NCBI GenBank assembly: GCA_025963715.1
Contig: JAOQAG010000050.1
Location: 95,844-159,843 of the forward strand
Reading direction: 5' to 3'
Length of the DNA stretch: 64,000 nucleotides
From: Bacteroidota bacterium
GTDB lineage: Bacteria; Bacteroidota; Bacteroidia; 2-12-FULL-35-15
The notes below the pieces were generated by a model. That model saw only the letters and a program-made list of their open reading frames with translations. It did no database searches and was not told where the DNA came from. Positions 1 through 9,655 of this stretch are shown here, piece by piece. A program made the translations under genes and the position numbers. Positions within the stretch are counted from its first letter, which is position 1, and every line of letters starts with the position of its first letter.

Positions 1-1307
1 GAACCTACCATTGCCGGGAACAAATAGCGGATGGAATGCACGAGCAGGCCGGTAACGGGTTCGCCCGGATGTTCTTCGTGTGTGCGGTGAATTTGTTCGA
101 CCACCACAATTGCATCATCGATGATAAGGCCTATTGATGCAGCAATCGCGCCAAGCGTCATGATGTTGAACGTGTAGCCCATTATGTACAATACAAATAA
201 GGTAAGCCCTAATGTGACTGGTATTGTGATTAAAATGGTGATGCTGGCTTTGAAGGAACGCAGGAAAATGATGGCGACAACGATGGCGAGCAGCAAACCG
301 ATCCAGAGGCAATCGACCACGCTTTTTACAGCGCTGTTTACGAAGCTGGCCTGGATGTAATATGGCTTGAGGGAAACGTTTTGCGGCAAGATCTTATTCA
401 GTTCTTTTACCTGCTGCTGCATGGCATCGGATACTTCGATGAGGTTGGCATTGGGTTGTTTAAACACGTTGATGAGTACCGCGCTTTTGCCGTTGGCGTT
501 GATCTTTGTATATTCTACCTGTTCTTTGATCTCTACTGCTGCAATGTCTTTTAAGAGAACAACGCGCCGTCCGTCGTTGCGGATGATCACATTTTCGAGG
601 TCTGATTTGTTGTAGAGACCGGCATCGGTAAGGTTTAAATACAGGCGGTTGTAATCGGCGGAATAACCGTTGGAGGTAATAAAGTTGGTTTGATCGAGCG
701 CGGTTTTAATGATATCGGGTGTGATGGAAAAGGAGCTCATTTTTTGCGTGTTGAGCTCGATCCAGTATTCTTTTGTTTTTCCACCGAGCACGCGCACGCT
801 TGCTACGCCGTCTACTTGTGAAAGGAAAGGCCGGATGATGTTATTGGCAATGAGCTTTAATTCGATGGGTGTTTTTCCGTTCGCCTCGAGCGTGTATCCC
901 ATGATTGCCAGCAGGGAGGGATTCATTTTTTCGACGGTAATGTCGGTGGTTGGGGGAAGTGTGTTACGGATCTCTTCGATGCGGGATTCCATCATTTGCT
1001 GGCATTGGTCAATGTCGGCATCCCAGTTAAAATAGGCGGACAATTCGCAGGAGCCACGACTGGTAACGCTTTGCACCATGTTGAGATCGTGCACCTGCTT
1101 GATGGCGGTTTCCAGCGGTTTGGTAACGGTGATCATCATTTTATCGACCGGTTGCTGGCCGTTGTCGGCGATGATCTTTATTTTTGGAAAAGTGATCTCG
1201 GGGAACAAGGAGGTTTGCATTTTGTTGTATGCAAAAACGCCTGCCAGCAATAAGATGGCGAGTACAAATGAAATGGAATTTTTATGTCCGTTATAAAAAT
1301 GCTTCAT
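1..1307 (-). CDS. RND-family efflux pump, inner-membrane subunit (partial, C-terminus outside window)
   Basis: Only the first 435 or so residues are present; the gene continues past the left edge. The N-terminus has one membrane helix (about residues 11-27) followed by the periplasmic porter region. A helix cluster starts near residue 337 and carries the motif GLIIDDAIVVVEQ, whose acidic pair (D397, D398) matches the proton-relay aspartates of AcrB/CzcA transmembrane helix 4. The pump would drive proton-coupled export across the cell envelope; the substrate cannot be told. The ATG (1305-1307) overlaps the stop of the upstream adaptor gene as ATGA, which indicates translational coupling in a TolC-adaptor-pump operon. 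Confidence 0.93.
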   Translation of the reverse strand, partial: MKHFYNGHKNSISFVLAILLLAGVFAYNKMQTSLFPEITFPKIKIIADNGQQPVDKMMITVTKPLETAIKQVHDLNMVQSVTSRGSCELSAYFNWDADIDQCQQMMESRIEEIRNTLPPTTDITVEKMNPSLLAIMGYTLEANGKTPIELKLIANNIIRPFLSQVDGVASVRVLGGKTKEYWIELNTQKMSSFSITPDIIKTALDQTNFITSNGYSADYNRLYLNLTDAGLYNKSDLENVIIRNDGRRVVLLKDIAAVEIKEQVEYTKINANGKSAVLINVFKQPNANLIEVSDAMQQQVKELNKILPQNVSLKPYYIQASFVNSAVKSVVDCLWIGLLLAIVVAIIFLRSFKASITILITIPVTLGLTLFVLYIMGYTFNIMTLGAIAASIGLIIDDAIVVVEQIHRTHEEHPGEPVTGLLVHSIRYLFPAMVG

Positions 1308-2269
1308 TGATTATCGCCCGTTCCTTTTTGAATGAAAATTTTTGCAGTATCCGCCAATCCGTAATTTCCGTTGTAAATAATGCGGTCGCTGTTGCTGAAC
1401 TGCGGATCAGTGATTTCAATTTCGGTATCGGTTTCTATTCCTTTTTGTACAGGAATTTTTACCGCTGTACTGTCGTTGATGAGTTTCATTACCCAAAACT
1501 GTGTTTGTGTTTCATCCGCCAGGAGCGCTGTTTTTGGAAGCACTTGCGCTTTTTCTTTGGTGCTTTTAACAATGTGGACTTTTACGATCAGGTTCTCCGG
1601 AAGGCTTGCGCCGCCGTTAAGGGTTATTACAAAACTTTGTGTTTGCGATACGGCATCTACTGTTGGTAACGACGACCGGATGGTGCCTTTAGTGGTGGTA
1701 TTGTCGGGGAATAGTATAGTGCAGGGCATTCCGGGTTTTATATACCGGTGTAATTCAAAAGGAACATCGAGAATAAAAATAAGGCTGTTGGCTTCGGAAA
1801 TAATTCCCAGCTCGTCGCCATCCTGCACGTAGTCGCCTTTTTGATGTTCGAGCAAGGTGATGATCCCTGTTTTTTGCGCTTTTATTTTTAACAGTCCGGA
1901 AAAATTCAAAGAAGTATCGTTGATCACTTTTGGATTTTCGATGGCATTTGCTTCCTTGGTTTTGATAGTGAATAAGAGCTGGCCGAGCGTTACATCATCG
2001 CCGATGCTAATACTTACATTGTCGATGTAGCCAGTTGCGTTTGCTTTCACAGATACTTTTTTCTGGAATTGTGAAGTGGCGCGTAATTCGATGCTTTCAT
2101 CCATGGATTTGATGGAAACGGAGGTGATCCTTACCGGTGTTTTTGCCTCCGGAGCTGTATCTTCTTCCTCGCCGGTTGGTGCGGGATGACAGCCTGTAAG
2201 TACTGAAAACACTATCAGCAGGAGCGCGCCAAGCAAGGTGTTTATTTTTTTTACAACAAATGAATTCAT
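1304..2269 (-). CDS. RND efflux periplasmic adaptor (membrane fusion protein), lipoprotein
   Basis: 321 residues. The N-terminal hydrophobic stretch ends in a lipobox (VLTGC, about residues 23-27), so the protein is probably lipid-anchored. It has the split biotinyl-lipoyl-like halves of membrane fusion proteins: ANATGYIDNVSISIGDDV near residue 77, and KAQKTGIITLLEHQKGDYV after a very short hairpin region. The beta-barrel and membrane-proximal domains follow. It bridges the RND pump and the TolC-like channel. It lies 16 bp downstream of the channel gene and overlaps the pump start by 4 bp. The short coiled-coil hairpin resembles small CzcB-like adaptors. Confidence 0.88.
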   Translation of the reverse strand: MNSFVVKKINTLLGALLLIVFSVLTGCHPAPTGEEEDTAPEAKTPVRITSVSIKSMDESIELRATSQFQKKVSVKANATGYIDNVSISIGDDVTLGQLLFTIKTKEANAIENPKVINDTSLNFSGLLKIKAQKTGIITLLEHQKGDYVQDGDELGIISEANSLIFILDVPFELHRYIKPGMPCTILFPDNTTTKGTIRSSLPTVDAVSQTQSFVITLNGGASLPENLIVKVHIVKSTKEKAQVLPKTALLADETQTQFWVMKLINDSTAVKIPVQKGIETDTEIEITDPQFSNSDRIIYNGNYGLADTAKIFIQKGTGDNQ

Positions 2270-2285
2270 GTCAGTATATTTTTAT

Positions 2286-3524
2286 TTACCAGTTCCAGTA
2301 ATTTAATTCGTTGATGAGCTGCAGTTTTTGCAGTTGTGATTGATTGAGCTGATCTTTAATATCAATGTAATTTTTGATAGTAATGATAAAATCGGTAACG
2401 GACAGATCGCCTTTGTTTAAGAGTTGCTTGCTGGCATTGATGAGCGTTTCGGATGCCGCCAACTGTTTTTTTATCTGTGCAATCAAGCGGTCGTTTTCTG
2501 CTAACTGCATATTGATCTGCACGATGTGCATGTTGTACTGGTTCTTAAAAAACTGCTGGTAATTGTTGCGGGTAGATTCGTTAATGGATAATTTTTGATA
2601 TTGCAGATTTTTTTGTTTTCCATCGTAGAGCGGCATGGAAAAATTGAGCCCGAAGCTTAGCCCTGCATTTTTGTAGAGCAGGGAAGGGGTGGCGCCGAGA
2701 ATCCCGGCATCGGCAAACCAATTGAACTGTGGACGGTATTTTACATTTACGAGGTTTTTTTGATTGATGATGCGGAGGCTGTCGATTTTGAGCTGCATTA
2801 AAAAAGGAGAAAGGCTTTTTTCTTTTGGTGATACGGGTTGAAGATCCGGTGCGGTAAGCACATGATAAGCTGTATCATTGATACCACAGAGGAGGTTGAG
2901 CTGGCGTAAATTATTTTTGTATTCGATCTGAAGCTGGCTGATCTGAATTTCCACGGATTGGGTAGCGATCTGGAAGGAAAGATAATCGGTTTGCTTATAA
3001 ATCCCCTGTTGTACAAACTGCTGCAGCAAACGTTCTTCGTCTTTTAAAAGAGTGTAACCGGATTGAATATAGTTTAATGAATTTAACGATGAATAGGTAA
3101 GAAGATATTGATCGGTGATGCTTTTCCGGAGATCGTGTTCCGACAATTTTGCGCTGTTGCTGATGGATTGATTTTCGATGTGAATAGCTTCGTATTGCGG
3201 CGTGTAGCTTTTTTTTGCAAAAATATTTTGCGAAGCGCTAAGGAGTGCTTCGTAATTTCCGGTGTTGGTAACGGCTTCATCGTATCCATAGCCTTTGTAA
3301 GTTGGTGCTGCCATCGCGGAAGCAATTGCATTTACCTGGGGTTTGCGACCGGCATTTAGCAGCGCACTGTCGAGCGTGCCGGATTGCAATTGATTTTGAT
3401 AATCTTTGAGAAGCGGACTGTTTTTTAATCCTTCGCTGATGTACAGATCCAGTCCCTGCGATTGGGAACGCGCGGTGCAGGAGATAAAAACAGCCAGTAA
3501 AAGAATAAACAGCTTATTCGACAT
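2286..3524 (-). CDS. TolC-family outer-membrane efflux channel
   Basis: 412 residues, the normal length for the OEP/TolC family. A signal peptide covers about residues 1-20 and ends near ARSQ. The rest is rich in long amphipathic helices with Asn/Gln/Leu patterns (for example the LNSLNYIQSGYTLLKDEERL region and the C-terminal KNYIDIKDQLNQSQLQKLQL region), typical of the helical barrel. It is the first gene of the minus-strand efflux operon and supplies the outer-membrane exit duct for the adaptor and pump encoded next. Confidence 0.88.
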   Translation of the reverse strand: MSNKLFILLLAVFISCTARSQSQGLDLYISEGLKNSPLLKDYQNQLQSGTLDSALLNAGRKPQVNAIASAMAAPTYKGYGYDEAVTNTGNYEALLSASQNIFAKKSYTPQYEAIHIENQSISNSAKLSEHDLRKSITDQYLLTYSSLNSLNYIQSGYTLLKDEERLLQQFVQQGIYKQTDYLSFQIATQSVEIQISQLQIEYKNNLRQLNLLCGINDTAYHVLTAPDLQPVSPKEKSLSPFLMQLKIDSLRIINQKNLVNVKYRPQFNWFADAGILGATPSLLYKNAGLSFGLNFSMPLYDGKQKNLQYQKLSINESTRNNYQQFFKNQYNMHIVQINMQLAENDRLIAQIKKQLAASETLINASKQLLNKGDLSVTDFIITIKNYIDIKDQLNQSQLQKLQLINELNYWNW

Positions 3525-3879
3525 ATCCGTTGGATGATTGTCTAAAATTAATGTAAAAGTCTGAATGAAATCTGTATCCGTAAAATTATTTTAAATGAGT
3601 TGATACTTATTTGTCCCTTAACTTTTTGAAGGCAAAAAGTTACAAAAACCTTTTCTGGCCTGTAAGGTAATTTTTCCTTCCGCTGGCGCTGTAGGAAAAC
3701 CGCGGTTAATTTCGCGGATGCGGTTGGCCGCTCCGTAGCTATAATTTTTCTGCCGCTCATTCCCTCTATTACTGGACAGGCCGAAAGAGCCTACAGAATG
3801 AGTATTCTATTATTTTTGCAAATTGGCAGCAGTATGTTTTAAGAAGAAGCGGAACACGATCTCACAATTATAAAATTAA
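3525..3879. other. Intergenic stretch without a supported gene
   Basis: A 70-codon open frame on the minus strand (3548-3760) has no signal peptide, no recognisable motif and biased composition, so I do not call it. The stretch upstream of the efflux operon presumably contains its promoter. I could not find a convincing TTTG/TAnnTTTG pair. Confidence 0.4.
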
Positions 3880-4133
3880 ACCACATAAGGCACCAAGAAA
3901 CACATAAGGGCGAGACTTGCCTTACCAATGTATATTTTGAACCACAAAGGAAAACAAAAGAATCAAAAAGGTAAAGTGTGAGATACCAACGTGTGGCATT
4001 TTATTGCTATTCCGGTACGTGACTTTACACCCGATTTTAACACTCCGGTTCTTTTGATTCTTTTGTTTTCTTTTGTGGTTCAAATTTTTTTTCCGAACTA
4101 TGCCTTATGTGTTTCTTCGTGCCTTATGTAGTA
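3880..4133. repeat. Nested long inverted repeat between efflux operon and ligD
   Basis: Two pairs of arms are nested. The outer arms, ACCACATAAGGCACCAAGAA... (3880-3909) and its near-complement ending GCCTTATGTAGT (4102-4133), enclose inner arms 3936-3968 and 4052-4084. The inner arms are built on AACCACAAAGGAAAACAAAA and its complement. The central loop is about 83 bp. Single arms of the same family recur at 21782-21815, 43077-43110 and 51885-51910. Confidence 0.8.
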
Positions 4134-4154
4134 GAAAATAAGCGTGTGAATTGT

Positions 4155-6782
4155 TTATTTATCCAGCAGCCTCAAACTTTTTTGCAGGTCCAATCCTTTT
4201 CCAAGAACGGGTGCAAACAGATCCGGCTTTTTTTCGATGCGTTTGAGGGCGTTAAAAATGTTAAAATCCTGCGGGCGCAAGCCATATTTCATTTCTTTCC
4301 ATTCCAGCGGCATGGATACGGTGGCGCCTTCTTTAGGACGTAAGCTGTATACACAGGAAATGGTTTGTCCTTTGCGGTTTTGGAGATGATCGAGGTAGAT
4401 CATTTTATTTCCTCTTTTTTTCAGATTCCTTTCCAGGCTGGTAAAACCGGGTAGCTGTTCCTGCGCCATCATGCAGATCAGGTGTGCAAAATCCTTAAGC
4501 TGATCGTAAGTATATTTTTTTTGCGCAGGTACATATACGTGAATACCGGTGGCGCCCGATGTTTTACAATAACTTTCAATTCCCGCTTTTTTGAACAGCT
4601 CATGGATCACGTTTGCTGTTTCGATCACCTGCTCAAACGTGTTTTTGTCGGAAGGATCGATATCGATGATAAGATAATCCGGATTATTTAATTTTTGAAT
4701 GGTGGAATGCCATGGATTGATCTCGATGCAGCCAAGATTATTGAGATACGTAAGTGTTGCCTGGTTGTTGCAAAGGATATAATCAATGTCTTTATTGGCA
4801 GATTCTGAAAATATTTTTTTGCTTTTTACCCAACCAGGCGCTTCATCTCCGGCATCTTTGTGGAAAAAGCCGTTATCTTTTATGCCATTGGGATTTCGCT
4901 TGAGCGATTGCGGACGATCTTTCAAAAAAGGCAGGATGTATTTTGAAATGCTGATGTAATAATTGATCACATCGCCTTTTGTAACATTGTCATCCGGGAA
5001 AAAGACTTTGTTAAGATTAGTGGTTTTTACTTTTATTTTTCCGGATGAAATTGTTTTTTCGTTTTCTAATTCTGTTTTTTGTACCGTTTTTTTCTTTACT
5101 GTTACAGTTTTAGCAGCGTTTTTTCTTACTGCTTTTTTTACCGGTTTTATCGCTTTCATGGTTACTTCTTTTGCTTTTTTATCATCGCGTAATCTCAAAA
5201 AAATAGGATGGCGCAAATGCCCGTCGTTTGTCCATTCTGTATATTTTATCTCACATACCAGCACCGGTTTTACCCATGTTGCGGGCATGTTGGTACTGAT
5301 CCGCTCATCAAAAGGAGATTCTTTTTGGATGAGCGGCTGTAACATTTTATTCATCCCGGCTAAATTTATGGAAGTAAAGCCGGAGCCGGTATGACCGACG
5401 TACCTTAGTTTTCCGTTATCGTATACACCTAAAATTAACGCGCCAAAATGTTTGCGTGAACCTGTAGGCTCGGTATAACCGGCAATAATTGCTTCGAGTG
5501 TTTTATGATGTTTGATCTTGAGCCAGTCGGTGGTCCGTAAACCCGGTACATACAGCGAATTTGCCTTTTTTGCAATGATCCCTTCCAGGTCTGATCTCAG
5601 TGCCGTTTCAAAAAATTGTTTCCCTTTTTCTTTGATGTGATCGGAATACAGGATGACGGAATTTTTTTTAAGAGAAGAAACTAATTGCTTTAATAATTTT
5701 TTTCGCGTGATGAGTGGAAGATCGCATGTACTTTCTCCGTTGATGGAAAGAATATCAAATACACAATATTTTATTTCATGATCACTGTCGTTAAGGTAAT
5801 GCTGTAATAGCTGAAAATCGGATTTCCCGTTTTCATCCACGATCACCACTTCACCGTCAAGGATAGCAGGAATGTTGATCTCTTTTAAGGCATCTACCAC
5901 AAGAGGGTATGTACTATTGAATACATTTCCATTACGGGAATACAGCAGTACATCGTCCTGGTTAATTTCGGCAATAGCGCGGTACCCGTCCCATTTTATT
6001 TCGTAGATCCAGCCTTTATCGTCGAAAGGCCGATCGGTTTCCCCTGCCAGCATCGGAACAATATAATCATCCAGTTTCCTGGTACCTTTTGCGGGGTATT
6101 GCCGATGTTTTTTAGGTTTTGCAGCGCGATCACCTTCCTCATCTTCCTCTGCTGATCTCGTCGGTTTTGTTACTTTGTTTTTTGATTTGGGTTTAGGTGC
6201 CGACTTGTTATTTTTCAGCAGCCATTTATTGATCGGCGAATTTTTAGGCGTGTGTTCTTCGCTGTTGTATTGTTCCTGAACGGCGTATTGATCGTTGTGT
6301 TTGATGAGTAGCCAGGCATTTTCCTGTTTCCCTTTTAATTTCACAAGTGCAAATTCACCTTTTAATTTTTTGCCATGCAAGCGGAATTTTAAATTACCGG
6401 CATGCAAGCCTGCGCGGAGTTTTTTTTCTGCTTCTTTTTTTTCAGAATTGTCGATGTCGGAAAATTCGCCTTCATCCCAGATCTCGACAATGCCAGCGCC
6501 GTAATTTCCTTCCGGGATGACTCCTGTAAATGTGCGGTAATTATACGGATGATCTTCCACCATCATGGCCAGGCGCTTGTCTGCCGGATTTAAAGACGGA
6601 CCTTTTGGCACCGCCCAGCTTTTTAAAACGCCGTTAACCTCCAGTCTGAAATCATAGTGCAGATGTGATGCTTTGTGGCGTTGAATAACAAACCTAAGTC
6701 CTGATTTTGATTTCGCTGATTTCCCGGAAGGTTCGGGCGTATCTTTAAAATTTCTTTTTTTATTGTAGGCCGTTAAACTCAT
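4155..6782 (-). CDS. ligD: Multifunctional NHEJ DNA ligase LigD (phosphoesterase-ligase-polymerase)
   Basis: 875 residues with three domains in the order PE-Lig-Pol. The N-terminal 3'-phosphoesterase (about residues 25-190) has the HYDFRLE motif with H42 and D44. A Lys-rich linker leads to the ATP-dependent ligase core, motif I EIKWDGYR with nucleophile K263. A second basic linker leads to the primase-like polymerase domain (from about residue 575), whose metal-binding aspartates are D707 and D709 in LIIDIDPSD. With Ku it repairs double-strand breaks by end joining. Its ATG overlaps the Ku stop codon by one base (TGATG), so the two are probably translationally coupled. Confidence 0.97.
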   Translation of the reverse strand: MSLTAYNKKRNFKDTPEPSGKSAKSKSGLRFVIQRHKASHLHYDFRLEVNGVLKSWAVPKGPSLNPADKRLAMMVEDHPYNYRTFTGVIPEGNYGAGIVEIWDEGEFSDIDNSEKKEAEKKLRAGLHAGNLKFRLHGKKLKGEFALVKLKGKQENAWLLIKHNDQYAVQEQYNSEEHTPKNSPINKWLLKNNKSAPKPKSKNKVTKPTRSAEEDEEGDRAAKPKKHRQYPAKGTRKLDDYIVPMLAGETDRPFDDKGWIYEIKWDGYRAIAEINQDDVLLYSRNGNVFNSTYPLVVDALKEINIPAILDGEVVIVDENGKSDFQLLQHYLNDSDHEIKYCVFDILSINGESTCDLPLITRKKLLKQLVSSLKKNSVILYSDHIKEKGKQFFETALRSDLEGIIAKKANSLYVPGLRTTDWLKIKHHKTLEAIIAGYTEPTGSRKHFGALILGVYDNGKLRYVGHTGSGFTSINLAGMNKMLQPLIQKESPFDERISTNMPATWVKPVLVCEIKYTEWTNDGHLRHPIFLRLRDDKKAKEVTMKAIKPVKKAVRKNAAKTVTVKKKTVQKTELENEKTISSGKIKVKTTNLNKVFFPDDNVTKGDVINYYISISKYILPFLKDRPQSLKRNPNGIKDNGFFHKDAGDEAPGWVKSKKIFSESANKDIDYILCNNQATLTYLNNLGCIEINPWHSTIQKLNNPDYLIIDIDPSDKNTFEQVIETANVIHELFKKAGIESYCKTSGATGIHVYVPAQKKYTYDQLKDFAHLICMMAQEQLPGFTSLERNLKKRGNKMIYLDHLQNRKGQTISCVYSLRPKEGATVSMPLEWKEMKYGLRPQDFNIFNALKRIEKKPDLFAPVLGKGLDLQKSLRLLDK

Positions 6783-7561
6783 CAGGAAGCTTTTTTACTT
6801 TTAGTAACAAGACTGGCTTTTAACTGGTCCATTAAATTTTTTGCTTTGCTGTGCACCACTCTCATTTTGGGTTCTTTGGTTTTAATGCCTTTTGCTTTTG
6901 CTTTGATCATTTTCATGAGATCGCCTGAGTAGGTATCTTTGTATTGTGTGATGTTAAATTTTCCTGAAAGCTGATCGATCAGCGAAATCGCCATTTTTAG
7001 CTCATTGGATTTAATTGTTGCTTTTGCCGGTAAGGAAAGATCGGCAGGGTTGCGGATCTCTTCCTCGAAACGGATACGATTGAGAATGATCACTTTTTCA
7101 TTTGCTTTTAAGATGGCCAGACTTTCTTTATTGCGCATCACAAATGTGGCAATTCCCGCTTTTTTTGTTTTTAGTAATGCTTCTCTTAACAAAGCGTAGG
7201 CCCGCGCTCCAGACTTTTCCGGCTCCAGGTAATAAGGAGTTTCGTAATAAATGCTTTCTATTTCTTGTTCATTTACAAAATCGGTGATCTCAATTGTTTT
7301 GGTTTTTTTTGCAGATGCCGATTCAAAATCCTGATCTGTTAGCACCACATATTCATCGTTAGGCATTTTGTATCCTTTTACAATGTTTTCCCATTTTACT
7401 TCCTTGCCTGTTTTTTCGTTCACGCGTTTAAAATGAATATTTGCATGATCTTTTTTATCCAGCATATCAAGATCCAACGTGCTGTTTTCTGTTGCACTGT
7501 ATAGTTTTACGGGAATATTAACCAGCCCGAATCCGATTGCTCCTGTCCAAATAGGTCTCAT
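6782..7561 (-). CDS. ku: Non-homologous end-joining DNA-binding protein Ku
   Basis: 259 residues, a normal length for bacterial Ku. It opens with [20 protein letters not shown], the family signature, and continues with the Ku core beta-barrel (for example [20 protein letters not shown]). It ends in a basic Lys-rich tail (about residues 215-259) of the kind that contacts DNA and LigD. Ku homodimers ring broken DNA ends and recruit LigD, which is encoded directly downstream in the same operon. The start is the first ATG; the next gene upstream diverges. Confidence 0.97.
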   Translation of the reverse strand: MRPIWTGAIGFGLVNIPVKLYSATENSTLDLDMLDKKDHANIHFKRVNEKTGKEVKWENIVKGYKMPNDEYVVLTDQDFESASAKKTKTIEITDFVNEQEIESIYYETPYYLEPEKSGARAYALLREALLKTKKAGIATFVMRNKESLAILKANEKVIILNRIRFEEEIRNPADLSLPAKATIKSNELKMAISLIDQLSGKFNITQYKDTYSGDLMKMIKAKAKGIKTKEPKMRVVHSKAKNLMDQLKASLVTKSKKAS

Positions 7562-7931
7562 AATTTTTTTATTAGCATTTATTAAAAAAATATGCCTTTT
7601 ATAAGTTCAAGGTTTAAAAGTTTAAAGTTGCAGAATCCACTCTACACTTATTTTTTTCAATGTTTTAAAAACATTAGCTGTCAGTTTTTTTGTTTTTTGC
7701 TGCAGGAGTCCTTCGGATAAAGGCGCAGAGTTCGCGAAGCGTTTAACTTATTCTACAAATGGTTCGTAAATTCCACATAATTGAATTGTTTTTATGGATA
7801 ATACAGCTGGCATATTGTTTTAATCTACATTAACAGAGTTTTGCGCTGAAGGAAATTATTTAAAGAGAAATCTGAAATTAAAATTCCGCATCTGATTAGT
7901 TTTAGAACTAAAAAGAGAAAAGCCAAACGAA
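7562..7931. other. AT-rich intergenic region upstream of ku; no gene seen
   Basis: The stretch holds degenerate AAGTTTAAAGTT-type units near 7600-7630, similar to those at 21465-21500 and 24285-24302, and otherwise nothing codable. The ku promoter should lie in its left part, but I found no convincing match. Confidence 0.4.
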
Positions 7932-7963
7932 AATAAACCTCCGTTGAAAAGCGGAGGTTTATT
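7932..7963 (-). terminator. Rho-independent terminator
   Basis: Perfect 12-bp arms, AATAAACCTCCG and CGGAGGTTTATT, around an 8-base loop. On the minus strand the stem is followed by TTTCGTTT. It follows the stop of a short startless reading frame (7976-8110, minus), so it may belong to a decayed gene or an unrecognised RNA. Confidence 0.75.
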
Positions 7964-7975
7964 ATATTTAGGGGG

Positions 7976-8110
7976 CCATCCGTTTTTTTTCTTTTATTTC
8001 AAGCGATTTTATGATAGGGTGTTTTTCACGTAGTCGGTCAGTGATATTACGGGTATCAATTATTTTGATGGTTTTGTTTATTGGTTGATGTTTGCAGAAA
8101 CCAATTAAAA
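7976..8110 (-). pseudogene. Possible 3' remnant of a minus-strand gene
   Basis: A reading frame of about 45 codons lies between in-frame stops and ends ...KEKKRMAP-stop just before a perfect terminator. Its inferred peptide (for example IIDTRNITDRLREKHPIIKS) has a balanced, charged composition that looks protein-like. It has no ATG, GTG or TTG start and no recognised family. It may be the 3' end of a gene truncated when the AT-rich block to its right arrived. It could also be chance. Confidence 0.25.
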
Positions 8111-8119
8111 CTTATAACT

Positions 8120-8935
8120 ATGAAAGCAGAAAACATAATTGTTGGAACAGAACGCACTGTCTATCTCGACTGTACAGATGTTAATCACGTTATTGGCTAC
8201 CAGGCTATTACAAATTTTAATTCTTATTTCAGACATAGAACAGGTAGTCGTTTAAATCTATTATTGGATAAGATCAGCGAATCAGACGTTCAGATTTTAT
8301 ATGATGAGGCATTTCAATTAGCAAAAGTAGCTAAGGCAATAGATTTTTTAACATGCCTGAAAGTAACTTTTGGTGTGGATAGTCAGACTAATCAAGTTAA
8401 GGCTATTTATAGTGGGGTTTTTCTAACATACGATGAATCTTATTATGATGCATCGGCGAATGAAATTGCAAGATTTATATATGGAGGAGAAGGGGCAAAA
8501 CATATAATATTTAACGGAGGATTAATAGGATATGTTGGAAATGATCCAACTGATGGCTATCATAATGATATTTATGTATCTGATTTGGGAGATGGAAAAT
8601 TTCGTCCAACTAAACACGGAATTACCATAGATGATGATGTTGAATCACATATTTTTTCTTTCCAAGAAGTTTTCGCATTTTTTAAAATCAATAAGCTTTC
8701 TGAAATTTATTTATATAATGCGACAAGATCTGTAAATAAAAGAATAAAACATGGCTTATTATTTACTCCTGTTGATTTACTATTGGATCCGGAAATTACT
8801 TTGTCTCTCCCATTTTTTGGAATAAATGCACTAACACCCCAGATAGCAGAAGGGTTTATTGTTGGAGATTATGCTAATTTATCGCATTTGTGTCCACCTA
8901 GTTGTGATAAAGCTTTTATTTTTCTAATGGGTTAA
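8120..8935 (+). CDS. Hypothetical protein, AT-rich gene
   Basis: 271 residues from the ATG at 8120. A longer TTG start at 8081 is possible, but the ATG gives the better N-terminus (MKAENIIVGTERTVYLD). I recognise no family. It has no signal peptide or clear membrane segment. It shows an acidic region (GITIDDDVESHIF), a tyrosine-rich part (YDESYYDASANE), and two closely spaced cysteines near the end (CPPSC). Base composition is clearly lower in GC than the kinase gene downstream: a hand count gives 33% for 8281-8340 against 43% for 9841-9900. This suggests acquisition from elsewhere. It lies 45 bp upstream of the 7-helix membrane gene on the same strand. Confidence 0.7.
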   Translation: MKAENIIVGTERTVYLDCTDVNHVIGYQAITNFNSYFRHRTGSRLNLLLDKISESDVQILYDEAFQLAKVAKAIDFLTCLKVTFGVDSQTNQVKAIYSGVFLTYDESYYDASANEIARFIYGGEGAKHIIFNGGLIGYVGNDPTDGYHNDIYVSDLGDGKFRPTKHGITIDDDVESHIFSFQEVFAFFKINKLSEIYLYNATRSVNKRIKHGLLFTPVDLLLDPEITLSLPFFGINALTPQIAEGFIVGDYANLSHLCPPSCDKAFIFLMG

Positions 8936-8980
8936 ATTTTATATATTTATAATACTATTTACTTTATAGTGTTTAAGTAT

Positions 8981-9655
8981 ATGCTTCAAATCATCAATGA
9001 ATGTCTTAGTTTAATATTTGTATTGTCTGCTGGGATTTATTCCAGCAGATATATGAATAAATTTTATCGGACACTATTTATACAGGTAATCATTTGGGTT
9101 GTTTTTTATTTGTTTTCGTATGTTGTCACAGGGATTCAAAAGTATCAGCATATTGAACATTTGAATGATCATTGGGTTATGAATATCCATATATTTTTTG
9201 AAACGTTTTTATTATCTCTTGCAGCCTATTTCTATTTTTCAAATAAAAAGATAAAAAATTTAATAATGTTACTTTTTTTGTTTTTTTCCTTGTTTTATTG
9301 TTTTCGATTTGTTTTGAATGGAATTATGGAATTTGATGGTTATGTGGTGGTAGTTGAAAGTATGTGCGTTACTACAATGTATTTATTAATAATGTACCAA
9401 TCTTTTTCTGGAAATAATACTAATATTATTGAATCTGTTGAGTTTTGGGCTTGTATTGGCATTGTTATATACTTTTCCTGTTGTGTCCCTTACTTCGGAT
9501 TGTTTAATTATTTAAACATCCATTATCTTAAATTAAGTGCTTTTTTGTATCATGTTATTACAGATGTTTTGGCAAATGTGCGTTACTTTTCACTTGCTTT
9601 AGCATTTTGGTTAATTCGTAGAAAGCAAATTAATCTTCCATATAAATCAGTATGA
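8981..9655 (+). CDS. Seven-helix membrane protein, candidate sensor for the adjacent kinase
   Basis: About 224 residues from the ATG at 8981; a GTG at 8969 would add four. Seven hydrophobic segments can be counted, starting with IINECLSLIFVLSAGIYSS and ending with FSLALAFWLIRRK, with basic residues at the C-terminal end. No family is recognised with certainty. The stop overlaps the kinase start as ATGA, so the two are made together. The kinase has only one N-terminal helix and no sensor domain, so this protein may be the sensing module (inference). Base composition is very low in GC (27% by hand count at 9061-9120). Confidence 0.75.
   Translation: MLQIINECLSLIFVLSAGIYSSRYMNKFYRTLFIQVIIWVVFYLFSYVVTGIQKYQHIEHLNDHWVMNIHIFFETFLLSLAAYFYFSNKKIKNLIMLLFLFFSLFYCFRFVLNGIMEFDGYVVVVESMCVTTMYLLIMYQSFSGNNTNIIESVEFWACIGIVIYFSCCVPYFGLFNYLNIHYLKLSAFLYHVITDVLANVRYFSLALAFWLIRRKQINLPYKSV

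Noticed and set aside
115..1669. Open frames on the plus strand opposite the RND pump and adaptor
   Set aside because: They are shadows of the minus-strand genes, whose domains and overlaps are clear.
3548..3760. A 70-residue minus-strand frame upstream of the efflux operon
   Set aside because: No start context, no motif, biased composition, lies in repeat-rich intergenic DNA.
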